From Methylorubrum sp. B1-46 (GTDB lineage: Bacteria > Pseudomonadota > Alphaproteobacteria > Rhizobiales > Beijerinckiaceae), in contig NZ_CP088250.1 of the NCBI RefSeq assembly GCF_021117295.1, forward strand, positions 1 through 16,127: DNA of 16,127 nucleotides, read 5' to 3'. The notes below the pieces were generated by a model. The model did no database searches. It saw nothing but the letters and a program-made list of their open reading frames with translations, and was not told where the DNA came from. Shown piece after piece: positions 5,640-11,729 of the stretch (positions are counted from its first letter, which is position 1; each line of letters begins with the position of its first letter). The position numbers and the translations under genes were made by a program.

Positions 5640-5912
5640 CTATCCGCGATCCCGCTCCAGCTTTTCGGCGATGGCCTGCAAGATCCAGGTGTTGCGCGGG
5701 AGGCGGACGACGGTGGCCTTGCGGGCGGCTTCCAACCGCTCGAACAGGTCGGAGTCGGCGGGGAACTTGAGCGGATGTTGCGGCCCCTTCCCGGCTTTCT
5801 CTTGCTCTGGCGCGGGCGTGTCGGCGGCCACCGATCCGCCCTTGCTGATGAATGCCTCCACCGGGTCGGCGGGCTTTGCCGCCGGGCGGGCGGGCTTGGC
5901 GCTCAAAGCCAT
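5640..5912 (-). CDS. Ribbon-helix-helix protein, putative ParA partner
   Basis: 90 residues, starting one base after the parA stop. The N-terminal half is disordered (Ala/Pro/Lys-rich), as in ParA partners that use a basic tail to stimulate the ATPase. The C-terminal half fits the ribbon-helix-helix fold: a short strand (HPLKFP), helix (SDLFERLEAARKA), turn, and helix (LPRNTWILQAIAEKLERD). Such dimers bind centromere repeats and often repress their own operon, as in type Ib partition systems. The identity of the centromere is not proven; the GGATATCC sites flanking the operon are the best candidates. A plain transcriptional repressor is the alternative. Confidence 0.7.
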   Translation of the reverse strand: MALSAKPARPAAKPADPVEAFISKGGSVAADTPAPEQEKAGKGPQHPLKFPADSDLFERLEAARKATVVRLPRNTWILQAIAEKLERDRG

Positions 5913-6590
5913 CTATCGGGCCTCCTCTGGATTTGCGCTGGATATCTCCGAGGCATCGAACAGATGCCGGAACAGGGCCGTGACTTCCTCGGTGGCTTTC
6001 GGGTCGTGCGGGCGTAGCTCCACCACGGACAGGCCGGCGGCGGCGGCGTGAGCGAATGCCTTGCGGGCGCCCAGGCTCGACGGGATGTAGTCGAGGCCGG
6101 GCTTGGAGCGGATCAGTTCAGCGGCCTCGGCGTTCTCGCCGCCGCGCGCCTCGGCCCGGTTGATGAAGGCCAGCGCCCGGAGCTTCGGATTGACGGTCCG
6201 CGCCTCCTCCACCAGCTCGGCCACCTTATCGAGCGTCCACACGTCGAAGGACCGCGGCGCGAACGGCACGAGGTAGGCGTCGCATATCGAGAGGGCGGCG
6301 CGCTGGCTCACGGTATCGCGCCCGCCCGTGTCGATGATGACGTGTGCGTGCTTCGGGGCGAGTCGCTGCACCCCGGAGCGCACGGCGGCGCCCGTCAGGG
6401 CCACACAGGTATAGCCGGCGCCACCGGGGCGATTCGCTTCCCGCAGGTTGGTGAAGTCGGTTGCGGTCTCCTGATCGTCCGCATCGACTAGGAGCACGTC
6501 ACCGCCCGCAGCGGCGAGCATGATGGCGAGATTGGTGGCGACGGTCGATTTTCCCGACCCGCCCTTAGTCCCGCCGACGACGGTTATCAT
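5913..6590 (-). CDS. parA: ParA-family partition ATPase
   Basis: 225 residues, the size of small (type Ib) ParA proteins without an N-terminal DNA-binding domain. The deviant Walker A box KGGSGKST is at residues 9-16 with signature Lys9, A-prime VDADDQ at 35-40 (Asp36), and Walker B HVIIDTGG around Asp87. ParA binds ATP, coats the nucleoid and moves plasmid copies apart with a centromere-binding partner, here probably the next gene. ATG with GGGAGG 4 bases upstream. It shows that the element is maintained as a low-copy episome. No integrase is present, in keeping with that. Confidence 0.95.
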   Translation of the reverse strand: MITVVGGTKGGSGKSTVATNLAIMLAAAGGDVLLVDADDQETATDFTNLREANRPGGAGYTCVALTGAAVRSGVQRLAPKHAHVIIDTGGRDTVSQRAALSICDAYLVPFAPRSFDVWTLDKVAELVEEARTVNPKLRALAFINRAEARGGENAEAAELIRSKPGLDYIPSSLGARKAFAHAAAAGLSVVELRPHDPKATEEVTALFRHLFDASEISSANPEEAR

Positions 6591-6611
6591 GGTGCCTCCC
6601 GATCCGATCCA

Positions 6612-6627
6612 TACCGGGAGGATATCC
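6612..6627 (+). promoter_or_regulatory. parA operator or centromere-like site
   Basis: TACCGGGAGGATATCC lies 22 bases before the parA start. A weak minus-strand promoter (TTAACA at 6639-6634, 17 bases, CGGTAT at 6616-6611) would be covered by it, as expected of an autoregulated partition operon. The sister copy is at 5590-5605. Confidence 0.45.
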
Positions 6628-6631
6628 TTCG

Positions 6632-6670
6632 GATGTTAACCGGGTGTCTACGGGATGCCGGTTACGCATC
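6632..6670. repeat. Inverted repeat upstream of parA
   Basis: GATGTTAACCGG at 6632-6643 faces CCGGTTACGCATC at 6658-6670. The inner TAACCGG/CCGGTTA arms are perfect, and the outer GATG/CATC also pair after a one-base slip. The 14-base spacer contains CTACGGG, found again at 6711. Overlaps the possible parA -35 box; candidate partition-complex or operator site. Confidence 0.45.
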
Positions 6671-6710
6671 GGCGGGCGATCCAGCCGAACGCCTCGCGTC
6701 CGCTTGGTCG

Positions 6711-6737
6711 CTACGGGTACGAAATCCGTACTCGTAG
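6711..6737. repeat. Near-perfect 11-bp inverted repeat
   Basis: CTACGGGTACG and CGTACTCGTAG pair over 11 positions around an AAATC loop. The single mismatch becomes a G-U pair in plus-strand RNA. It is the strongest dyad in the 467-base gap between parA and the Rep-like gene. It could be an operator, an origin element or an RNA hairpin in the rep leader. A TTGACA box follows at 6759-6764 on the plus strand, but with no convincing -10. Confidence 0.5.
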
Positions 6738-6794
6738 GCGCCCCAGGGCGGGGCGAAATTGACAGGGGAGGCCGGAAGCTAGACGAATGGTTAA

Positions 6795-6813
6795 GCGCGG
6801 TGCCGTGCCGCGC
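6795..6813. other. Short GC stem-loop in rep leader region
   Basis: GCGCGG and CCGCGC pair around TGCCGTG. With the dyads at 6711-6737 and 6842-6860 it gives three hairpins in 150 bases, so a plus-strand transcript reading toward the Rep-like gene would be highly folded. No gene supported here. Confidence 0.35.
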
Positions 6814-6829
6814 CAACGAGTCGAGGCCC

Positions 6830-6860
6830 TAGAAACACGAAACCCGCCACGAGGGCGGGT
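6830..6860 (-). terminator. Intrinsic terminator, minus strand
   Basis: On the minus strand ACCCGCC, a 5-base loop and GGCGGGT are followed directly by TTCGTGTTTCT, a typical intrinsic terminator with a T-rich tail. No minus-strand gene lies just before it: the next one is at 8002, beyond the Rep-like gene on the other strand. It must end either an RNA antisense to the rep leader or read-through from the tail genes across rep. From here to 7058 I see no further element I can support. Confidence 0.65.
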
Positions 6861-7057
6861 CACATGCCGGCGTCGAGACCGGGGAAGTTCAATTCTTGGC
6901 GGAATGATCCTCCCCGAAATCGCCGCGATCCGCAAGAGGGAAGCACCGCTTTTCCTCACTGGCGGAGCTATGTCGAAGGGTATGGTGTAAATCGCCATCC
7001 CTTCAGCCGGCGTGCGTCCGCGTCCCCGCGACGGGTCAACCGACCCGAGGGACACCC

Positions 7058-7855
7058 ATGCGCGTCGAGGAAATGACGGCCGCGATCTCGCGCGCCGATG
7101 GTTCACATCTAAACGATCTCGCCCGCGCCTTGTGGGCCGCTCATGCCGCCGGGCAGATTGGCGACGAGGATGCGCAGGCGTTGTCCGAGGCGATCCAGGC
7201 GCGGCGTAAACCTGCCCGTCAGTCAGGTTTCAGCAGCGGTGACAGAGACGGCCCCAAAATTGGGGGCGTCCAACCCGACGCGAAACGTCGCCCTGTCCAG
7301 CGCCCCCGCGTCCGCTCCGAAGCGATAGAGCGCCGCCGCCGCCTCGCCGCGTCCGGTCCCATGCCGCCCGCCCTCGCCGCCCGGTTCACGGTGGGCGAGT
7401 TGGCCGTGATGCGAATCGTAGGCGACGAACAGCAAGCCCGCGGATCGTGCGCCCTCTGCATCGACGCGATAGCCGCCCGAGCGGGTGTGAGCCGTACCAC
7501 CGCACAGAATGCTATCCGGCAGGCCGCACGCCTCGGGATGCTGGAACGGCAGGAGCGCCGCCGACCGGGCATGGTGTCCCTCACGAACGTGCTGCGCGTG
7601 GTGGATCGGGAATGGTTGGCGTGGCTCGCCCGCGGCACTAAGGGAAAAACTTCCCTCAGTGGGGGAGGGCTCAAAAAGCCGAACACCTCGGATACCAGAG
7701 GTTTTAAAAGGGGCGACGGACTAGGCGGCCAGCCTCGCGCGCGTGAGGGGCGCCATTCGCATAATGCGATGTATGGAACCGGAATCGGCCCCTCCCGGAA
7801 GTGTCCAAAGGCATTCGAGGGGGCGAAGCGAGGCGGCCAAGTCGAGGGCCAGTAG
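7058..7855 (+). CDS. Rep-like winged-helix protein
   Basis: 265 residues. The ATG has GAGGGA about 7 bases upstream. Residues 90-185 hold the recognisable core: a basic helix (RRRLAASGPMPPALAARFT), GELAVMRIVGDE, then a winged helix-turn-helix (CIDAIAARAGVSRTTAQNAI, wing around LERQERRRPG) and REWLAWLAR. I recall this core as widespread on Rhizobiales plasmids and in genomic islands, where it is annotated only as a helix-turn-helix protein and suspected of starting replication. The C-terminal 60 residues are low complexity. It is one of only two plus-strand genes. Placement between a structured leader and a repeat tract fits a plasmid Rep, but a regulator cannot be excluded. Confidence 0.75.
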   Translation: MRVEEMTAAISRADGSHLNDLARALWAAHAAGQIGDEDAQALSEAIQARRKPARQSGFSSGDRDGPKIGGVQPDAKRRPVQRPRVRSEAIERRRRLAASGPMPPALAARFTVGELAVMRIVGDEQQARGSCALCIDAIAARAGVSRTTAQNAIRQAARLGMLERQERRRPGMVSLTNVLRVVDREWLAWLARGTKGKTSLSGGGLKKPNTSDTRGFKRGDGLGGQPRAREGRHSHNAMYGTGIGPSRKCPKAFEGAKRGGQVEGQ

Positions 7856-7914
7856 AATCGGCCGGGAGGCGGTCCCGAGGCGCCAGGGTTTTAGTTCGGA
7901 ATGCTTGCCGCTCG

Positions 7915-7957
7915 ATGCACGGGCCGATGCACGCTGGCCGGGTGTCACCCATGCACG
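7915..7957 (+). repeat. Short direct repeats ATGCACG, iteron-like
   Basis: ATGCACG occurs at 7915, 7927 and 7951, spaced 12 and 24 bases, and GGGTG-T-CACCC at 7940-7950 forms a small dyad between the last two. Further ATGC words follow at 7982 and 7999. The tract fills the gap between the Rep-like gene and the DUF3168 gene. Equal 12-base phasing suggests protein-binding iterons, though the unit is short. Confidence 0.4.
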
Positions 7958-8001
7958 AAGCTGATCGATCCGGCCCGATCCATGCGCCGGGCTGATGGAT
8001 G

Positions 8002-8394
8002 CTATCCCGACGCGCTCACCCTGAATCCCACGATCCGGGTAAAGCTCGATCCGTTCGGTTCGGCCGTGCCCGTGTCGTCGCCGTCCTGGAAGGTCTTCAC
8101 GCGGGTGCCGTCCGCAGTCTGGTGGCGCCCGTTCTCCAAGGCCGCGATGACGGCGCTCGCGAGCCTGTCGGCGGCGGTGAAGGTCTTGGCGGCGCAGAGC
8201 ACGTTCACCCGCGCCTCGCGTAGTCCGGTGGCCTTGGCGAGCCCGTAGGTCCGCCGCCCGCTTGCCTGCCGCACGACGATGCGGGGGAGCTGGTCGTTCT
8301 TCGCCATCTCGGGCTCAATCCGGTCGGACACGATCGCGCCCACCGGCACGTTGGCCTTGAGCATGGCGATGGTCAGGGTGATGGCCGAGGTCAT
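8002..8394 (-). CDS. DUF3168 tail completion protein (gp17-like)
   Basis: 130 residues with the DUF3168 pattern: an N-terminal helix, then VPVGAIVSDRIEPE, an LPRIVVRQASGRRTYGL strand, EARVNVLCAAKTFTAADRLASAVIAAL, and an ending beta stretch. Members cap or complete the phage tail at the neck. ATG overlaps the stop of the Ntn hydrolase gene by ATGA. It is the last gene of the long minus-strand run; in most phages it sits earlier, beside the neck genes. Having a tail-terminator-type protein without a tail tube gene is notable. Confidence 0.8.
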   Translation of the reverse strand: MTSAITLTIAMLKANVPVGAIVSDRIEPEMAKNDQLPRIVVRQASGRRTYGLAKATGLREARVNVLCAAKTFTAADRLASAVIAALENGRHQTADGTRVKTFQDGDDTGTAEPNGSSFTRIVGFRVSASG

Positions 8395-9089
8395 GGCGCC
8401 TGCTCCGGTGGGAAGGGGTTGATGCTCTTGCCCTTCTCATCGGGCCATCGGTGGATGATGTCCGTCGAGCAAGCCTGGTGATCGATGACGGCGCGCTGAA
8501 TGAAGCCGCCGATGTTGTGCTGCTTGACGGCCGGGTTGCGCGGGTCCGGTAGTTCGGACTCCCGCATGGCCTGCATCAGCATCGCCGCCACCTGATGCGG
8601 ATGCGGGCGCTCTCCGGCCCCCAGGTCTGCTTGTAGGGCGTCGAGGCGCTTTTGATCGGGCGTCGGCCATGCCCCGACAGGGCTCATCATCTTGCGCAGC
8701 GTCAGCGGGGGGTGATCCGTGTAGGGGGACACAGGGCCGCCGTGTACGTCCCACACCTCGAACGCCTGCCGCTCATGCGACCACCCGACTAGGACAAGCT
8801 CCCACTCACTCTTTTGGTGGCGGTGCATCTCGAACACTTTTTGGAAGAGCTGCGCGTCGTCCAGCACGCGTTCGAGGGCGTCATCGAGGCTGCCGACAGC
8901 GCCATCCCAATGGGTGCGGATGGTCCAGATGAATTGCGACGGGCCGCGGCAAGCAATGGCGCCCGGCCACTCCGGCATCAGGAGCACCTTGGACGCGACG
9001 TGCACCATCTTGCCCGCGTAATCGAGGTAAGCGCCGTCCGTGAACAGCGCCACTTCGTTCGGCTGAAGGAGGGCGACGATCCCGGTCAT
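8391..9089 (-). CDS. Proteasome/HslV-like Ntn hydrolase
   Basis: 232 residues from ATG at 9089, which overlaps the tape-measure stop as ATGA; a longer frame to 9128 starts inside that gene and adds only Arg-rich sequence. After Met removal the chain begins TGIVALL. In mature numbering Thr1, Asp17 (FTDGA), Lys33 (VASKVLL) and Gly47 (ACRG) fall at the positions of the catalytic Thr1-Asp17-Lys33 and oxyanion Gly47 of proteasome beta subunits. There is no propeptide, as in HslV. So an active N-terminal-nucleophile amidase or protease is likely; the substrate is unknown. Ntn-fold proteins are known sporadically in phage tail regions. The C-terminal 100 residues are helical and unassigned. Confidence 0.7.
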   Translation of the reverse strand: MTGIVALLQPNEVALFTDGAYLDYAGKMVHVASKVLLMPEWPGAIACRGPSQFIWTIRTHWDGAVGSLDDALERVLDDAQLFQKVFEMHRHQKSEWELVLVGWSHERQAFEVWDVHGGPVSPYTDHPPLTLRKMMSPVGAWPTPDQKRLDALQADLGAGERPHPHQVAAMLMQAMRESELPDPRNPAVKQHNIGGFIQRAVIDHQACSTDIIHRWPDEKGKSINPFPPEQAP

Positions 9090-10867
9090 AGGCGGATCTC
9101 GATCGCGCCGCCGGCCCCGGCAACGCATCCGGTCGAGGCTTTCCCGAGCAAGCCGCCGAACACCCCTCCCTCGCCGCTGCCGCTCTTGCCGAACAGCACA
9201 TCAGCGAGGCTATCCATCGCCCTGTCACTGAGACGTGCGGCGAGCCGATCCACCGCATTTGTGATGAGATCGATCGCGCTGGCGCCGTTGCGCGCATCGG
9301 ATGCCATGCCGCGGAACACGTCACCGCCAACGGAGCGGATGAAGTTCTGCGCCTCCATGCTCTCTTCGATCTTGGTCTTGTACTCGTCGGTTGCGAGGGA
9401 CAGGGCTTTCACCTTGTCGATCTGCTCTTGCGTCAGGGTGATGCCCTGCTGCCGGGCCGTGGCCTCCAGCTTCGCGACGTTGACCGCTGCCAGCCGTTCG
9501 CCGCCGGCCATGCCGAGCGCCGCCGTCTCGGCCTTGAGCGCCTCCGTGGAGCGCTCGATACCGTTGATGTAGGTCTCGACGGCGTTGAAGGACTCGGACG
9601 CTTCCTTCGCCCCGCCGCCTTTGGGCTTGGCGCTCACGATGGGCTTGGTCTGGTCGCGGCGAAAGCCTTCCGTCATCCGGCGGGAGGCTTCCTGTGCCTG
9701 GTCGATCAGCGTCCGGTTGCCGAGATTGCCCCGCAGCTTGTCGAGCGCCGCGTCGCGTTCTGCATCGCCCGTCGAGGTCGCTCGCGTGGTCCGGCCGATG
9801 TCCTTCTTCAGGCCCGAGGCGGGCGCGTCCTCCGGTCGGAAATAGTCCCGTCCGTAGATCGCCGGTTCGGTCGCCTCCATCTGCTCGCGGATCTTCCGAC
9901 CCTCCTGCAGGATACCCACGGCGATGCGGGCGCCGGATGCCATGAGCTCTTTCCAGGAGATGGCATCCTCGCGAAGTCCGATGCCCGCCTGCGCCAGTTC
10001 GTGCCGGAACTCGGTCGCGGCCCGGTCCATGGTCGCCTGCGCATCCTCAAGCCGACGCTGTAGCTCCTGCGCGCGGGTGATCTCCTCCGGCTTCAACAGC
10101 ACGAGGTCGGGATTCTTCACGTCGTCGATCATCCGCCGGAACTGGCTCAGTTCGACGGCGCCGCTGCGGATGCGCTCCACAAGCTCCGGCGGGAACAGCT
10201 TGCCGGCGAGGTCGAGGGCGGCGAGGTCGCGGCCCTTGGCCTGCAACTCGGCCATGATGTCGAGCGCGGCCTTGAACTGCGCCTCGGTGCCAATCGCGCT
10301 GTCGAACCGGCCAACCTGCGCGGCCGTGACGTTGCCAGCGGCCATCTGCTCACGGAGCCGGGCGCCGAACGCGCTATCGTTGCGGGCGTTCTCCCCTCCC
10401 TCGCCCTGCCGCACCGCGAACGCCGCGCGGGCGGTCTCCAACGACTTCACGAGGGCGTCGGCATCCACCTTCAGGGCGCGGGCCTGCGCGCGGTAGGTCT
10501 GAAGGAACGTGCTCGACACGCCCAGGCGGGAAGCGTCGTTGCCGATCTTCGCCATGAGGTCGAGTTGCACGCCGGCCTCGCGCGCCGCGGCTCCGAGCGC
10601 GTCCACCGCGAGCTTTGCCGCCTGGAACGCGGCCAGCGCGCCGACAAGGCCAAGGGCAACCGGGGCCAGCTTCGACGCCACCTCGCGCCCGAAGTTCGCC
10701 CCGACATTCCGGGCCGTCTGCGCCATGACGCGATCGATGCCGGTGGCGGTCGCCGCCCATTTCGCCCCGATCTGCGCGGCCGTCTGCGCGCCGATGTTGA
10801 GGGCCGCCTTCATGCCCTGGTCAAAGGCGCGCGTGTCGGCGCCTACCGTGATCGCCATTCCTGCCAT
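9086..10867 (-). CDS. Short tape-measure-like tail protein
   Basis: 593 residues. ATG at 10867 has AGGAG 7 bases upstream and overlaps the previous stop. The start (MAITVGADTRAFDQGMKAAL) is the usual opening of tape-measure proteins in alphaproteobacterial phages. It is followed by a hydrophobic stretch near residues 67-95 (LAPVALGLVGALAAFQAAKL) and then long helical, coiled-coil-rich sequence with many Ala, Gln and Glu. The C terminus is Gly-rich. A tape measure sets tail length and is ejected with DNA. At this length it would fit only a short tail by the usual rule of about 1.5 angstrom per residue. No tube or baseplate genes follow, so it may act in a hybrid or rudimentary tail. Confidence 0.7.
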   Translation of the reverse strand: MAGMAITVGADTRAFDQGMKAALNIGAQTAAQIGAKWAATATGIDRVMAQTARNVGANFGREVASKLAPVALGLVGALAAFQAAKLAVDALGAAAREAGVQLDLMAKIGNDASRLGVSSTFLQTYRAQARALKVDADALVKSLETARAAFAVRQGEGGENARNDSAFGARLREQMAAGNVTAAQVGRFDSAIGTEAQFKAALDIMAELQAKGRDLAALDLAGKLFPPELVERIRSGAVELSQFRRMIDDVKNPDLVLLKPEEITRAQELQRRLEDAQATMDRAATEFRHELAQAGIGLREDAISWKELMASGARIAVGILQEGRKIREQMEATEPAIYGRDYFRPEDAPASGLKKDIGRTTRATSTGDAERDAALDKLRGNLGNRTLIDQAQEASRRMTEGFRRDQTKPIVSAKPKGGGAKEASESFNAVETYINGIERSTEALKAETAALGMAGGERLAAVNVAKLEATARQQGITLTQEQIDKVKALSLATDEYKTKIEESMEAQNFIRSVGGDVFRGMASDARNGASAIDLITNAVDRLAARLSDRAMDSLADVLFGKSGSGEGGVFGGLLGKASTGCVAGAGGAIEIRL

Positions 10868-11265
10868 CAGGATTCTCCTGTCGCGTCCTCAGCCGCCTGG
10901 ATCACCTCCGGGCCGTGTCGCTCTTTCGCCGCCTCCACCTCCGGCCAGAAGAACGGTTCGGCCGGCTCATGGATGGTGCCGTATTCCTCGATCAGCGCCG
11001 TGTCGTAGACCGTACCCGCCTTCGTCGGCCGGGCGGTCTCCGGTGTCCCGCCGGCTCGCACCGTCACCGTGCCGTCCTCGTTCTCTTCCGCCCGGATGCT
11101 GTCGCGCAGGGCACCCGAGACGACGGACACGCGGGCGCGCATCCCCTCCACCATCTCCCCGGCGATGCTCCGCGACTTCGCCGCGGTGGCGATGCGCACG
11201 GCTTTCGAGATGTCCGAAAGCTCGCGGGCCAAGGTCGTGAGGCCGGATACGCCCGCGAAGATCAT
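10867..11265 (-). CDS. HK97 gp10-like neck/tail component
   Basis: 132 residues. It matches the HK97-gp10 pattern: an N-terminal helix (LTTLARELSDI), a basic helix ending in ARVSVVSGALRDSI, a strand hairpin with TVTVRAGG, and the typical ALIEEYGTIHEPAEPFFWPEVE ending (positions about 90-112), whose EYG(T) and PFF..P residues are the family mark. These proteins join the head-closure ring to the tail terminator. Overlaps both neighbours by a few bases. Confidence 0.8.
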   Translation of the reverse strand: MIFAGVSGLTTLARELSDISKAVRIATAAKSRSIAGEMVEGMRARVSVVSGALRDSIRAEENEDGTVTVRAGGTPETARPTKAGTVYDTALIEEYGTIHEPAEPFFWPEVEAAKERHGPEVIQAAEDATGES

Positions 11266-11729
11266 GCGGCGGCCTCCCCCGATCCGGCCGGCGCGGCGTC
11301 CTCATCGAACACGGCCACAGGCGCGGGCAGGCCGTAGCAGGCGGCGGCCAGGATCATCGCGGCGAGCGGCCCGTAGAGCGCCAGAGGGCGTTGCGACAGC
11401 ACGGCGTCGATCGCGGACAGGTCCACCCCGCGAGGCTGGCGCGGCGTGGTCGGCGCCGGTTCGGTGCGGCCGTCGATCCGGGCGCGGATGGATGACAGCG
11501 ACAGCGGCGCATAGCTCGACAGGCGGGAGGCCGGGGCCGGATGCGAGACGGCCAGGATGGTGCGCACGTCCGCCATGGTCCAAGTGCCGGCCTGGAACCG
11601 CTGCCAGCAAGCCGAGACGGAGCCGACGACGCTCTCAAGGCGATCAACCGTATCTCTGTCCCTATAGAGTTCGAAGCGCACGCGGCGCCCGCCGAACTTG
11701 GCATCGACGTGGTTGACGGTCTTCGTCAT
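11262..11729 (-). CDS. GTA-gp10-like tail assembly protein
   Basis: 155 residues. The first 65 (FGGRRVRFELYRDRDTVDRLE, then SACWQRFQAGTWTMADVRTIL) resemble the gene transfer agent gp10 family: a small beta hairpin copying the gene target, then two helices with a residue pattern ending in D(V)R.(I)L. That family is linked to tail tube assembly in Rhodobacter GTA and related prophages. The rest is Pro/Ala-rich with a hydrophobic helix (LALYGPLAAMILAAACYGL). ATGA overlap with the terminase stop. Assignment is by recalled pattern only. Confidence 0.5.
   Translation of the reverse strand: MTKTVNHVDAKFGGRRVRFELYRDRDTVDRLESVVGSVSACWQRFQAGTWTMADVRTILAVSHPAPASRLSSYAPLSLSSIRARIDGRTEPAPTTPRQPRGVDLSAIDAVLSQRPLALYGPLAAMILAAACYGLPAPVAVFDEDAAPAGSGEAAA

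Noticed and set aside
6787..6990. 67-codon plus-strand frame before rep
   Set aside because: It runs through the hairpins at 6795 and 6842, has no ribosome site, and the product is Arg-rich without pattern.
6711..7106. 131-codon minus-strand frame upstream of rep
   Set aside because: It crosses the intrinsic terminator and rep start, and the product resembles out-of-frame GC-rich sequence.
7861..8001. CRISPR-like or tandem repeat array
   Set aside because: The ATGCACG unit is only 7 bases, with unequal gaps and no spacer-repeat order, so it is at most an iteron tract.
8755..9330. Second frame over the Ntn hydrolase and tape-measure end (149 codons, minus)
   Set aside because: It reads across the join of two genes that are coupled by ATGA and have conserved content; the alternative product is Arg/Ala/Pro-rich.
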